Below are positions 6,242 to 16,070 of a stretch of 39,167 bases of DNA, piece after piece; position 1 is the first letter of the stretch, and each line of letters starts with the position of its first letter. The DNA is from Bacteroidaceae bacterium (GTDB taxonomy: Bacteria; Bacteroidota; Bacteroidia; Bacteroidales; Bacteroidaceae), in assembly GCA_017536695.1 (NCBI GenBank), contig JAFXGX010000031.1, positions 1 through 39,167 on the forward strand, in the 5' to 3' direction. The notes under the pieces were generated by a model. That model saw nothing but the letters and a program-made list of their open reading frames with translations. It made no database searches and had not been told where the DNA came from. The position numbers were made by a program, and so were the translations under genes.

Positions 6242-8353
6242 ATGAAATTCAAAAAGACCATTCTGATGACAGCATTATCATTGGCTCTGTGCGGTTGCTC
6301 TACGCAGCAGCCCAAGGAGCAGGGCAACCCGTTCTTCAGCGAGTTCAACACACCTCACGGCATTGCACCTTTTGCCGACATTACCATAGAGCACTACCGC
6401 GAGGGCATGCTCAAAGGCATGGAGGAGCAGAAAGCCGAGATTGAGGCTATAATCAACAATCCCGAAGAAGCGACATTCGAGAACACAATCGTTGCTTTGG
6501 ACCAGAGCGGACAGTTGCTGCGCAAGGTACGCGGCACGTTCAGCCCGCTGTCGAGCAGCAACTCAAACGATGAGTTCAGAGCATTGCAGAAGGAGATGTC
6601 ACCGCTATCATCGGCACACAACGATGACATTTACTTGAACGAGAAACTCTTCGCCCGCGTAAAGAGCGTGTACGACTCAAGAGAATCACTCAACCTCACT
6701 GCCGAGCAGGCAAAGGTTCTCGAGAACATATACGACCGCTTTGTGAACAGCGGTGCCGAACTGAACGATGCCGAGAAGGCAAGACTGCGCGAGTTGAACA
6801 AGGAGATTTCAATGCTCCAGCTCGAGTTCTCGCAGAACCTATTGCACGAGACAAACAACACATTCGTTGTTGCCGAGAGCCTTGATGAACTGAAAGGATT
6901 GCCACAGGCAAACATCGACGCAGCAGCCAAAATGGCCGAGGAGAACGGTCAGCCCGGCAAGTGGATGTTCAACATGCAACGTCCCAGCTGCAACCCTGTG
7001 CTGCAGTATTGCAAGAACCGCGAACTGCGCCGGAAGGTATACGAGGCATACTACAACCGCGGTAACCAGAACAACGAGCATGACAGCAAGGAAATCTGTG
7101 CAAGGATTGTTGCATTGCGCCTTGAGAAGGCAAAACTCATGGGATATGAGAACTATGCACAGATGGCACTCAAGGACCGCATGGCAAGCACCCCCGAAGC
7201 GGTATACGAGCTTCTGATGCAGGTATGGGAGCCTGCTGTAGCCAAGGCAAAGGAGGAGATTGAGGACATACGCGCTGAAATCCGCAAGGAAGGAAAAGAT
7301 TTCGAGCCCGAGGGTTGGGACTACATGTACTACCTGGACAAAGCAAAGAAAGCAAAATTCGCCGTTGACGAGGAGGAGATACGTTCTTACCTTGAGATAA
7401 ACAATGTAATGCAGGGAATATTCCACGTAGCGAACAAGCTCTACGGCCTCACATTCAAGGAGGTTACCGCAGATGTCCCCGCATATGAACCCACAGCGAA
7501 GGCATTCGAGGTCATTGACCGCGACGGCAAACTGCTTGCAATCTTCTACAGCGACAACTTTCCGCGCGAGAGCAAGCGTGCAGGAGCATGGTGCACGTCG
7601 TTCCGTCCGCAGAGCTACAGGAACGGCGAGCGCATTATCCCCATAGTTGTCAACAGTTGTAACATGACACTCCCCAACAGCGAGGGCTATGCGCTGCAGA
7701 GCATCGACAATGTAGAGACCCTGTTCCATGAGTTCGGCCACGCACTGCACAACTTCATGCGCGACGTACAGTACAGCAGCGCAAGCGGCGTTGAGCGCGA
7801 CTTTGTTGAGTTGCCATCGCAGATAAACGAACACTGGGCATTCGAGCCCGAGGTGCTTGCAGTTTATGCCAAGCACTACAATACAGGGGAGGTCATACCC
7901 ATGGAACTTGTCGACAAGATTCAGGAGAGCGCCAAGTATGGCCAGGGTTTTGCCACAGTCGAGTATATCGCAGCATCGTTGAGCGACATGGACCTTCACG
8001 TGCTTACCGAGATTCCCGAGAATCTTAACGTAATGGATTTCGAGGCCGAAGGATTGGCAAAGCGCGGCATTCCCTCACAGATTATGCCACGTTACCGCAT
8101 GACAAACTTCAGCCACACCATGGGCGGCGGCTACACTGCCGGCTACTACAGCTACATGTGGGCCGAGGTACTCGATGCCGACGCATTCGAGGCTTTTGCC
8201 GAGACCGGTGACATCTTTAACCAGGAGGTTGCTGCCAAATTCCGCAACCACGTGCTCACACCAGGCGGCATTGAGGACGGAATGACAATGTACAAGAAGT
8301 TCCGCGGCCGCGAGCCACAGATTGACGCACTGTTGCGAAACAGAGGATTCTGA
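6242..8353 (+). CDS. dcp: M3-family peptidyl-dipeptidase Dcp, lipoprotein
   Basis: A 703-residue zinc peptidase. The start at 6242 is chosen because it gives a lipoprotein signal peptide (MKFKKTILMTALSLALCGCS, modified Cys at about residue 19); the frame is open further upstream but that extension has no such sense. The M3 zinc site is FHEFGHALH with the HExxH at residues 496-500 and the third ligand Glu in the following FVELPSQINEHW. Length is that of Dcp/oligopeptidase A enzymes. It should release dipeptides or cleave short oligopeptides at the cell envelope, a sensible job for a gut asaccharolytic or mixed forager. A perfect terminator follows 20 nt after the stop. Confidence 0.93.
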   Translation: MKFKKTILMTALSLALCGCSTQQPKEQGNPFFSEFNTPHGIAPFADITIEHYREGMLKGMEEQKAEIEAIINNPEEATFENTIVALDQSGQLLRKVRGTFSPLSSSNSNDEFRALQKEMSPLSSAHNDDIYLNEKLFARVKSVYDSRESLNLTAEQAKVLENIYDRFVNSGAELNDAEKARLRELNKEISMLQLEFSQNLLHETNNTFVVAESLDELKGLPQANIDAAAKMAEENGQPGKWMFNMQRPSCNPVLQYCKNRELRRKVYEAYYNRGNQNNEHDSKEICARIVALRLEKAKLMGYENYAQMALKDRMASTPEAVYELLMQVWEPAVAKAKEEIEDIRAEIRKEGKDFEPEGWDYMYYLDKAKKAKFAVDEEEIRSYLEINNVMQGIFHVANKLYGLTFKEVTADVPAYEPTAKAFEVIDRDGKLLAIFYSDNFPRESKRAGAWCTSFRPQSYRNGERIIPIVVNSCNMTLPNSEGYALQSIDNVETLFHEFGHALHNFMRDVQYSSASGVERDFVELPSQINEHWAFEPEVLAVYAKHYNTGEVIPMELVDKIQESAKYGQGFATVEYIAASLSDMDLHVLTEIPENLNVMDFEAEGLAKRGIPSQIMPRYRMTNFSHTMGGGYTAGYYSYMWAEVLDADAFEAFAETGDIFNQEVAAKFRNHVLTPGGIEDGMTMYKKFRGREPQIDALLRNRGF

Positions 8354-8373
8354 TTCCTGCAAAAGGAGATTAC

Positions 8374-8415
8374 AATTAAGCAGAACAGCCACCGAAGTGG
8401 CTGTTCTGCTTAATT
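8374..8415 (+). terminator. Perfect 19-bp hairpin terminator after dcp
   Basis: Arms 8374-8392 and 8397-8415 are fully complementary with loop CGAA. The 3' arm ends in TTAATT rather than a long T-run; the 5' side begins with AATTAA, so it could work in both directions. Confidence 0.85.
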
Positions 8416-8475
8416 TATGCTAAATAAAAGCGCCACAAGAAACAAACGGCATATGCAAGGCATTATATAGTCAAG

Positions 8476-8588
8476 AACGGCACCGCAGCCGACGGACATT
8501 CAATAAGTCACTCCGCGAGAGACTGCGACCTGGTCAACACCTGCATCACATAGAGGTCGTCATTGCTCCTGTTCGGCTGCGGTCCGTT
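8476..8588 (+). ncRNA. Candidate structured leader RNA (three-way junction) before the small heat-shock gene
   Basis: Three helices can be drawn by hand and pack tightly. P1 pairs 8476-8496 with 8567-8588: AACGG/CCGTT, an 11-bp core ACCGCAGCCGA/TCGGCTGCGGT, and GGA/TCC. P2 is 8506-8524 (AGTC/GACT, an A-A mismatch, CTC/GAG, loop CGC). P3 begins at the next base, 8525-8560 (GCGACCT/AGGTCGT around a 22-nt loop). P2 and P3 abut inside P1. The structure lies between the dcp terminator and the heat-shock gene, so it is probably its 5' leader, perhaps a thermosensor. No known family recognised. Confidence 0.45.
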
Positions 8589-8624
8589 TGAAAATGATTG
8601 TCAAACAACTTAAAAACAAAGACC

Positions 8625-9137
8625 ATGAGTATGCCAATGAAACATGGAGGACAGCACTGGATTCCAAGTATCTTCAACGATTTTTTCAACAACGAGCTTC
8701 TTGTCCGCAACAGCTGCACCGCACCTGCAATCAATGTCTTCGAGACAGAGAAGGAGTACAAGGTGGAGGTTGCAGCGGCCGGAATGTGCAAAGATGATTT
8801 CAAGATAAGTATCGACGGTGAGAATGACCTCACCATAACGATGGAGAAGAACTGTAATTGTGGCTGCGACAGCAAGGAGAAGGAAAAGGAGAACGCAGGA
8901 AAGGGATGCAGCACAGAGAAAGGCTGCGACACCAAGGACGAGAAGGAGGAGTGCAAAGGACGTTACATACGCCGCGAGTTCTCATACAGCAAATTCCAGC
9001 AGAAACTCATCATGCCCGAGAACGCCGATACAGCCAAAATTGAGGCAAAAGTGAAGCATGGAGTACTTTGCATACGCATTCCGAAGAAGATGAATGCACC
9101 ACAGGAAAAGACAGCAAGAGTAATTGAGATTGAATGA
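8625..9137 (+). CDS. Small heat-shock protein (Hsp20/alpha-crystallin) with Cys-rich insert
   Basis: A 170-residue holdase chaperone if started at the ATG at 8625; the frame is open to a TTG at 8598 and other ATGs lie at 8631 and 8637. The alpha-crystallin domain begins at APAINVFETEKEYKVEVAAAG (about residues 33-53) and ends with the beta8-beta9 strands KVKHGVLCIRIPKK and the IEIE tail. Between the strands near residue 75 and the conserved RRE (about 116-118) lies a charged insert of about 36 residues with six cysteines (77, 79, 81, 95, 101, 110). Charged Lys/Glu inserts at this place are common in Bacteroidetes Hsp20; the cysteines are not. Monocistronic between two terminators. Confidence 0.9.
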   Translation: MSMPMKHGGQHWIPSIFNDFFNNELLVRNSCTAPAINVFETEKEYKVEVAAAGMCKDDFKISIDGENDLTITMEKNCNCGCDSKEKEKENAGKGCSTEKGCDTKDEKEECKGRYIRREFSYSKFQQKLIMPENADTAKIEAKVKHGVLCIRIPKKMNAPQEKTARVIEIE

Positions 9138-9146
9138 AAAGCTATC

Positions 9147-9180
9147 AATATCAAGGCAATAGATTTATTGTCTTGATATT
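9147..9180 (+). terminator. Terminator after the small heat-shock gene
   Basis: Arms 9147-9161 and 9166-9180 pair over 15 bp with one G-T pair and a 4-nt loop, followed by TTATT. Confidence 0.75.
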
Positions 9181-9223
9181 TTATTATCAACTACTCACAG
9201 AGAATTAGAGGAGCATTGAATAA

Positions 9224-10312
9224 ATGAAGAAAGCACTTATTACAGGAGTCACAGGACAAGACGGTTCTTTCTTGTCAGAATTTCTAATCGATAAAAATTA
9301 TGACGTACATGGCACCATACGACGTTCATCGGTTGACTACCGCGAGCGAATAGCGCACCTTGAAGGACATCAGCAGTTTCACTTGCACTATGCCGACCTT
9401 GGCGATTCAATGAGCCTGGTACAGGTCATAGGCAAGGTGCGCCCCGATGAAATATACAATCTGGCGGCACAAAGCCACGTACAGGTAAGTTTCGACTCTC
9501 CGGAGTTCACTGCCAACATTGATGCGACAGGTGTCCTGCGAGTACTTGAGGCAGTACGCCTTTGCGGACTGGCTGAAACATGCCACATATATCAGGCATC
9601 GACATCAGAGCTGTACGGCAAGGTCGAGGAGGTTCCACAGAACGAGAACACTCCATTCCATCCTTACAGTCCGTATGCTGTTGCCAAACTGTATGGCCAC
9701 TGGATAGTCAGGGAGTACCGCGAGGCTTATAACATGTTCTGCTGTTCAGGAATCCTGTTCAACCACGAGAGCGAGCGTCGCGGAGAGACATTCGTGACAC
9801 GCAAGATTACCTTGGCAGCAGCCCGCATCGCCCAGGGCAAGCAGGACAAACTCTATCTGGGCAACCTCTCATCGTTGCGCGATTGGGGATATGCAAAGGA
9901 TTATGTTGAGTGCATGTGGCTCATGCTGCAGAACGACAAGCCCGAGGACTTTGTAATTGCCACAGGCGAGCAGCACTCGGTACGCGAATTCTGCTACCAC
10001 GCGTTCAAGCATGCAGGTATTGAACTTGAATTCATTGGAGAGGGAGCTGATGAGAAAGGCATAGACAAGGCTACAGGCAAGGTCCTTGTTGAAGTCTCTC
10101 CCGATTTCTACCGTCCTACCGATGTTGTCAATCTTTGGGGTGACCCGACGAAGGCGCGTAAAGAACTCGGGTGGAATCCACAGAAAACGACCTTCGAGCA
10201 GCTTGTAAAAATCATGGTAGAGTCGGATATGGCTAAAGTAGCCGTAGAGAAAGCTGGAGAAAAGGTCCGCACCAACCTCGCAGAGTTCCTTGAGCGCGGT
10301 ATCGTAAAATAA
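9224..10312 (+). CDS. gmd: GDP-mannose 4,6-dehydratase
   Basis: A 362-residue extended short-chain dehydrogenase that converts GDP-D-mannose to GDP-4-keto-6-deoxymannose, the first step to GDP-L-fucose. The NADP-binding loop is [15 protein letters not shown] (about residues 7-21), the active-site threonine region is [13 protein letters not shown], and the YxxxK pair is [12 protein letters not shown]. Other GMD marks are [23 protein letters not shown] and the late [11 protein letters not shown]. Length is typical. It is 15 nt upstream of fcl, making the standard two-gene fucose operon. Bacteroidales use the product for capsule and for fucosylated glycoproteins. Confidence 0.97.
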   Translation: MKKALITGVTGQDGSFLSEFLIDKNYDVHGTIRRSSVDYRERIAHLEGHQQFHLHYADLGDSMSLVQVIGKVRPDEIYNLAAQSHVQVSFDSPEFTANIDATGVLRVLEAVRLCGLAETCHIYQASTSELYGKVEEVPQNENTPFHPYSPYAVAKLYGHWIVREYREAYNMFCCSGILFNHESERRGETFVTRKITLAAARIAQGKQDKLYLGNLSSLRDWGYAKDYVECMWLMLQNDKPEDFVIATGEQHSVREFCYHAFKHAGIELEFIGEGADEKGIDKATGKVLVEVSPDFYRPTDVVNLWGDPTKARKELGWNPQKTTFEQLVKIMVESDMAKVAVEKAGEKVRTNLAEFLERGIVK

Positions 10313-10327
10313 ACATATTGAACGGTC

Positions 10328-11269
10328 ATGGATAAAGATTCAAAAATATATGTAGCAGGACACCGCGGAATGGTAGGCTCCGCCATTGTGCGCGAACTGC
10401 AGCGTCAGGGTTACACAAACATAATAACACGCACGCACAGCGAGCTTGACCTGTGCCGTCAAGAGCAGGTTGAGCAGTTCTTTGCCACCGAGAGGCCTGA
10501 ATATGTTTTCCTTGCAGCTGCCAAGGTCGGCGGAATCATTGCCAACCACACAGCCCTCGCCGATTTCATGTACGACAACATTATGCTCGAGATGAATGTA
10601 ATCAATGCGGCATGGCGCAACGGATGCAAGAAACTGGAATTCCTTGGCTCATCATGTATATATCCGCGCATGGCACCTCAGCCCATGAAGGAGAGTTGCC
10701 TGCTGACATCGGAACTTGAGCCGACAAACGAAGCGTATGCGCTTGCGAAGATTTCGGGGCTCAAATACTGCGAATACCTGAACCGCCAGTACGGAACTGA
10801 TTTCATAAGCCTTATGCCTACAAACCTGTATGGTCCCAACGACAACTACCACCCCACTCACAGCCATGTGCTGCCAGCACTTATACGCCGTTTCCATGAG
10901 GCTAAGGAGAATGGGACAAACGAAGTAGTATGTTGGGGTGACGGAACACCTATGCGCGAGTTCCTGTATGTCGATGACCTTGCAAACCTTTGCGTATTCC
11001 TCATGAACAATTACAGCGGCAACGAGACTGTAAACGCAGGCACGGGGAAAGAGGTTTCAATAAAGGAACTCACTGAAATTGTGGCACGTGTTGTTGGCTA
11101 CAGAGGAGAAATCAGATGGGACACCACAAAGCCCAACGGCACACCCCGTAAGCTGCTCGATGTATCGAAGAGCGCGGCTCTTGGATGGAAATACAAGACT
11201 GAGCTTGAAGATGGCATCAAGTTGGCATATGAGGATTTCCTCAATAACCCTATGCGTGCAGAAAGATAA
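10328..11269 (+). CDS. fcl: GDP-L-fucose synthase
   Basis: A 313-residue epimerase-reductase that turns the product of Gmd into GDP-L-fucose with NADPH. The N-terminal loop is [16 protein letters not shown] (about residues 9-24), with the family signature [10 protein letters not shown]. The catalytic residues are in [16 protein letters not shown] (Ser/Cys) and [11 protein letters not shown] (YxxxK). The [20 protein letters not shown] block is diagnostic of the family. Length matches usual (about 310-360, at the short end). It follows gmd by 15 nt and ends 22 nt before a strong bidirectional terminator. Confidence 0.97.
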   Translation: MDKDSKIYVAGHRGMVGSAIVRELQRQGYTNIITRTHSELDLCRQEQVEQFFATERPEYVFLAAAKVGGIIANHTALADFMYDNIMLEMNVINAAWRNGCKKLEFLGSSCIYPRMAPQPMKESCLLTSELEPTNEAYALAKISGLKYCEYLNRQYGTDFISLMPTNLYGPNDNYHPTHSHVLPALIRRFHEAKENGTNEVVCWGDGTPMREFLYVDDLANLCVFLMNNYSGNETVNAGTGKEVSIKELTEIVARVVGYRGEIRWDTTKPNGTPRKLLDVSKSAALGWKYKTELEDGIKLAYEDFLNNPMRAER

Positions 11270-11290
11270 ACGATTCCACAAGAGATTGGA

Positions 11291-11339
11291 TATAAATCAG
11301 AAAGGTGTTGCGTTACACGCAACACCTTTCTGATTTATA
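11291..11339. terminator. Bidirectional terminator between fcl and the beta-galactosidase
   Basis: Arms 11291-11312 and 11318-11339 are perfectly complementary over 22 bp with a 5-nt loop. The genes on both sides converge on it (fcl stop 11269, galactosidase stop at 11354), so it can end both transcripts. Confidence 0.85.
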
Positions 11340-11353
11340 CAAAAACTGCATTT

Positions 11354-13666
11354 TCATTCGTACAGGAAGAACTGCGGACGGCCATAGAGACGGAAATCCT
11401 TGATGCAGCCAGGCAGGTTCACATCGCGCATGCAGATGCGGAAACCCTTAACAGTGCGTATGTTGCCAAGGTCGATGATAAGCTGATGCGGCAGAGCCTT
11501 GACATCCTTCTTCCATGCTGAATGCCAGTATGTCGACTCATCGCCGTCAATCACATCCTCGGCCACGCCTTCGCCGAGTGCCTCTGTGTTGGTGTGTACA
11601 ATCTCCCACTTCTTCTTGTCGATAGGGTTGCCGTTCTCATCAAGCAGCTCTACCTCACAGATACATGAGTTCTTGCCGTCATATGTACTCTGTATATCTA
11701 TGCATAGATGACGCAGTGTCTTCATGCCGTCAAAGGTAAACTCCTGCCAGCCGGTCTTCTTCTCGACAGTACCCTTGAAGATTCCGTCGAACTCGTCGAG
11801 GATGGGGACACGGTTATACTTGCGTGATGTCTTGAAGGCATTCTTGTCAGGACCGAGGACATTGAGGATAGGCCTGTCGACACCGCAAAGCGAACGCTTG
11901 CCAGTAGCTTCCATCTCAAAGACGACAATTTCGTTCTCGCCCTCCTTCATCCATGGAGCCGGCAGATAGATTGTCTGCTGAGGACCGATGCCCCAGAACT
12001 TTCCGAGTGAACGGCCGTTTACCCATACGGCACCCTTACCCCAACCGGTCATGTCGATGAATGTATCGCCTACCTTGTCAATTGTGAATGTACCGCGATA
12101 GAAGCCAGGCAGGTTACCCTCGTAGCGCATCTTGGGGAACACGAACTTGTCGACCTCGGCACGATGGAGAGGAAGCGATGTTATTGTCCATCCCTTGAGT
12201 TCCTCGCCAGCCAGAGTAACACCCTTTGTTATACCCTTGAGGTTGTTTACAAGATCCTTGCCGTAATTTACACGTCCTCCGTTCTCTACAAGAATCTCAA
12301 GCACAGAGTTCGGTTCTAAAACCTCTATCTCGATAGAGTTCTGGTGGAATCGTCGGTCGATGCTGCCGACAACCTTGCCGTTGAGCACTACGACTGCATA
12401 GTCGCGCAGTTCATCAATGACCAGCTTGCCCTTTACAGGCTCGGCAACTGTTGTCTCATAATGGATGTATCCGTAATCCTGGTTCATATCCTCCATGGTA
12501 AGAGTCTTTTCCGACTCCACACGTTCGCCGAATGCAACGGAGAGAGGAGCCCATTCGGTAAGCTCGACCTCGGCAAATGTGGTTGTCGGGTTGTCGGCCG
12601 GAACAGGAGGGAGTGTTACACCCTTGGGGAGATTCTTCTGAATTACCTCGCGGAAAGCATGATACTTGGGATATGCATTGCCATACTCGCCGAGCGGTGC
12701 ATCATAGTCATAACTTGTAGGCTGTGGCTCATATGAACCGTTGTTGGTATTGGCACCGTTGGTATATGCGAAGTTTGTTCCGCCATGGAACATATATATG
12801 CTGACAGATACATCATGGCTAAGCATCCAGTCGAGCTGCTCGGCAGGACGCTGGTAGTCGACAGCCGAATGCGGCAATCCCCATACGTCGAACCATGCGG
12901 GATAGAACTCAGCAACGAAGTATGGACCACCCGGATAGAAACGGTCGATTGATGTCATGATATCCTCGCCTACGGCACCGTTCACAGTCGGGAGGATGCC
13001 CGGGATGTAGCCGTTTGGCATCTGGCCAGAGCCGTCACATGTCATCAGGGGCACGTTGAAGCCCGCATTCTTTATCATCTCGGCGAGTTTGCCAAGATAT
13101 ACCTTATCATCGCTGTAGGAACCGTACTCGTTCTCGACCTGAACCATGATGATGTTGCCTCCATTTGTTACAGTGTGAGGAGCAAGTTCCTTGCCAAGAG
13201 CATTCAGGTAGCGCTCGCATGCTGCGAGGAACTCTGGGTTATCGCTGCGCCATTTTAGAGTGCTGTCTTTCTGCAACCAATAGGGATATCCGCCGAAGTC
13301 GAACTCGGCACATACATACGGACCGGGACGCAAAAGCACAAAGAGACCCTCTTCGGCTGCAATCTCAACAAAGCGGGCAATATCGGCCTGTCCCTCAAAA
13401 TTGAACTCTCCCGGCTGTGGCTCATGAACAGCCCAGAAGACATATGCCGAGACTGTATTCAATCCCATAGCCTTGGCACGCTGCATACGGTCACGCCAAT
13501 ACTCTACCGGAATACGCGGATAGTGCATCTCGCCACAGATGAGCTGAACCTTTTCGCCGTCATAAAGGAACTTGCCGTCCTTTATCTCGAACGTGTGCTT
13601 CTCCTTGCTGCAGGATGCGACTCCCAGTGCCAAGGCAAGCGCCAATAAGATGATAATCTTTCTCAT
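11354..13666 (-). CDS. GH35 beta-galactosidase, lipoprotein, with C-terminal F5/8-type domain
   Basis: A 770-residue exported enzyme. The signal peptide ends in the lipobox GVASC, anchoring Cys19. The GH35 barrel follows from about residue 28 (FLYDGEKVQLICGEMHYPRI; GLNTVSAYVFWAVHEP), with acid/base Glu180 in QVENEYGSY and nucleophile Glu253 in VAEFYPAWFD. Middle beta-sandwich domains include TGWGKGAVWVNGRSLG, typical of GH35. The last 130 residues (WQEFTFDGMKTLRHLCIDIQ and LGNIRTVKGFRICMRD) resemble an F5/8 type C discoidin domain that binds sugar. It should strip terminal beta-linked galactose from host or dietary glycans. No SusC/SusD or other glycan genes adjoin, so it is not in an obvious utilisation locus. 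Confidence 0.95.
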   Translation of the reverse strand: MRKIIILLALALALGVASCSKEKHTFEIKDGKFLYDGEKVQLICGEMHYPRIPVEYWRDRMQRAKAMGLNTVSAYVFWAVHEPQPGEFNFEGQADIARFVEIAAEEGLFVLLRPGPYVCAEFDFGGYPYWLQKDSTLKWRSDNPEFLAACERYLNALGKELAPHTVTNGGNIIMVQVENEYGSYSDDKVYLGKLAEMIKNAGFNVPLMTCDGSGQMPNGYIPGILPTVNGAVGEDIMTSIDRFYPGGPYFVAEFYPAWFDVWGLPHSAVDYQRPAEQLDWMLSHDVSVSIYMFHGGTNFAYTNGANTNNGSYEPQPTSYDYDAPLGEYGNAYPKYHAFREVIQKNLPKGVTLPPVPADNPTTTFAEVELTEWAPLSVAFGERVESEKTLTMEDMNQDYGYIHYETTVAEPVKGKLVIDELRDYAVVVLNGKVVGSIDRRFHQNSIEIEVLEPNSVLEILVENGGRVNYGKDLVNNLKGITKGVTLAGEELKGWTITSLPLHRAEVDKFVFPKMRYEGNLPGFYRGTFTIDKVGDTFIDMTGWGKGAVWVNGRSLGKFWGIGPQQTIYLPAPWMKEGENEIVVFEMEATGKRSLCGVDRPILNVLGPDKNAFKTSRKYNRVPILDEFDGIFKGTVEKKTGWQEFTFDGMKTLRHLCIDIQSTYDGKNSCICEVELLDENGNPIDKKKWEIVHTNTEALGEGVAEDVIDGDESTYWHSAWKKDVKALPHQLIIDLGNIRTVKGFRICMRDVNLPGCIKDFRLYGRPQFFLYE

Positions 13667-13797
13667 AACAGTTATTTATGGTTAGCAATGTTATATAAAT
13701 ATATAAATAAGGTAATTTTTGATAAAGATAGTCAAATCCGCCATTATATAAAACATAGCACTCCTTTTTTTTGATACTTGCCGGGAAAAGACAACAA

Positions 13798-13825
13798 AAG
13801 GGGCCTCACCATTGTGAGACCCCTT
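13798..13825 (-). terminator. Terminator of gap
   Basis: Arms of 11 bp (one G-T pair) read AAGGGGTCTCA and TGAGGCCCCTT on the minus strand around a 6-nt loop, followed on the minus strand by TTTTGTTG. It lies 27 nt after the gap stop and separates gap from the galactosidase gene. Confidence 0.8.
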
Positions 13826-13851
13826 CATATTTAGGCTTTGTTTGCCCCAAA

Positions 13852-14865
<1,014 letters not shown>

Positions 14866-15040
14866 TTAATTAAAACGTTTATAATTAAAAAAACTCTCGT
14901 AATTCTTTTATCAAATGGCCGATACAATCAACCACAATTACAATATTCAGCAGCCCTGCACGCCACAAGCACCAACGCCATTATCAACAGCACGAATATC
15001 ATTTTTGCCTTTTTCATACTTCGCCTACTAAACATCAATG

Positions 15041-15071
15041 CAAATTTAACAAAATGTTTTTAGATACAAAA
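15041..15071 (-). promoter_or_regulatory. Promoter of gap
   Basis: On the minus strand TTTTG (15071-15067) and TAAATTTG (15048-15041) are 18 nt apart, a good Bacteroidetes promoter. It predicts a leader of about 180 nt for gap. The rest of 14854-15182 holds no gene. Confidence 0.65.
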
Positions 15072-15182
15072 CAAATAACTGCCTAAAAATATAAAAAAAG
15101 AACTTTTCCTCCTATTTAATATTACTTTGCGGCCGCCGAAAACAAAAGATGGGAGCAAGCACAGATTTTTTCAATTATTTTT

Positions 15183-15363
15183 ACTATCTTTGCGCTGAAG
15201 CGCGAAAATAGGCTGCACTCGCTGTGAAAAACGTTGAAACAAGTTTCATGTTTCTTGCTTGTTTGCAACTATCTTTGCGCTGAAGCGCGAAAATAGGCTG
15301 CACTCGCTGTGAAAAACATTGAAACAAGTTTCATGTTTCTCGCTTGTTTGCAACTATCTTTGC
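15183..15363 (+). repeat. 85-bp tandem repeat carrying -7 boxes, upstream of mscL
   Basis: Two units, 15183-15267 and 15268-15352, differ at two positions (ACGTTG/ACATTG and TTCTTGC/TTCTCGC). A third partial start ACTATCTTTGC is at 15353-15363. Each unit begins with TATCTTTG, a -7 box, so the array offers three promoter-like starts at 85-nt steps before mscL (15435). Inside each unit are GCGCTGAAGCGC, a small palindrome, and AACAAGTTTCATGTTT. Diverged single copies are at 728-815 and 3199-3260. Confidence 0.85.
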
Positions 15364-15434
15364 AATCATTAATAAAACACGCTGTTCCGACAGGGAACAC
15401 AGAGCAAGAGTTTAACTTAAAATAAGAATATATT

Positions 15435-15908
15435 ATGGGATTCCTTAAAGATTTTAAAGCCTTCGCAATGAAGGGCAATGTCGTAGACATGGCTGTCGGT
15501 GTAATCATCGGTGGTGCATTCGGTAAAATCGTCACTTCAGTTGTAAATGACATAATCATGCCTCCTATAGGTCTGCTGGTCGGCGGTGTAGATTTCAAGG
15601 ATCTCAAGCTGGTTCTTCAGGCAGGTCAGGAAGAAGTCCTTAACGAGGCCGGCGAGGTAATTACCCCTGCCGTTGCCGAGGTTACTCTCAACTATGGCAA
15701 CTTCCTGCAGCAGACATTCGATTTCCTCATCATCGCATTCTCTATCTTCTGTATCATCCGTCTCATAGCCAAGCTTGGCGAGATGACCAAGAAAGAAGAG
15801 GAGGCAGCAGCTGCAGCCGCAGCCCAGGCACCGGCTCCTGCACCAGAGCCAAGCGCTGAAGAGAAGCTTCTTACTGAGATTCGTGACCTCTTGAAAGAGA
15901 AGAAATAA
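15435..15908 (+). CDS. mscL: Large-conductance mechanosensitive channel MscL
   Basis: A 157-residue inner-membrane channel that opens under high membrane tension and releases solutes on osmotic downshock. The conserved N-terminus [20 protein letters not shown] leads into TM1 ([23 protein letters not shown]). TM2 is [20 protein letters not shown] (about residues 96-115). The C-terminal helix [14 protein letters not shown] is preceded by an alanine/proline/glutamate-rich linker. The periplasmic loop is longer than in E. coli (157 versus 136 residues overall). It is monocistronic, behind the tandem promoter repeat and before a strong terminator. Confidence 0.97.
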   Translation: MGFLKDFKAFAMKGNVVDMAVGVIIGGAFGKIVTSVVNDIIMPPIGLLVGGVDFKDLKLVLQAGQEEVLNEAGEVITPAVAEVTLNYGNFLQQTFDFLIIAFSIFCIIRLIAKLGEMTKKEEEAAAAAAAQAPAPAPEPSAEEKLLTEIRDLLKEKK

Positions 15909-15921
15909 CAACGCGCACTAA

Positions 15922-15956
15922 CGAGAGTGAGACCTTGCGGTTTCACTCTCGCTTTT
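15922..15956 (+). terminator. Terminator of mscL
   Basis: Arms 15922-15934 and 15939-15951 pair over 13 bp with one G-T pair and loop TTGC, followed by CTTTTT. Confidence 0.85.
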
Positions 15957-16070
15957 TAATAATCTTTTTTTTACCAGCCATACACAATTATTAAGCATTT
16001 AGCGCTTGTAGAAAAAAAGAAAAAACACTATTTTCGCAACAAATAAAAAACCATTAATTATATCTGATAT

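Noticed and set aside
6839-7999. 386-codon open frame on the minus strand inside dcp
   Set aside because: It is antisense to a well-conserved peptidase gene and lacks any recognisable motif; the long frame follows from the codon use of dcp.
8476-8588. Hammerhead ribozyme, suggested by the three-way junction
   Set aside because: The required CUGAUGA and GAAA core strands are not present at the junction.
15184-15362. Possible CRISPR array at the 85-bp repeats
   Set aside because: Units are contiguous with no unique spacers; it is a tandem duplication.
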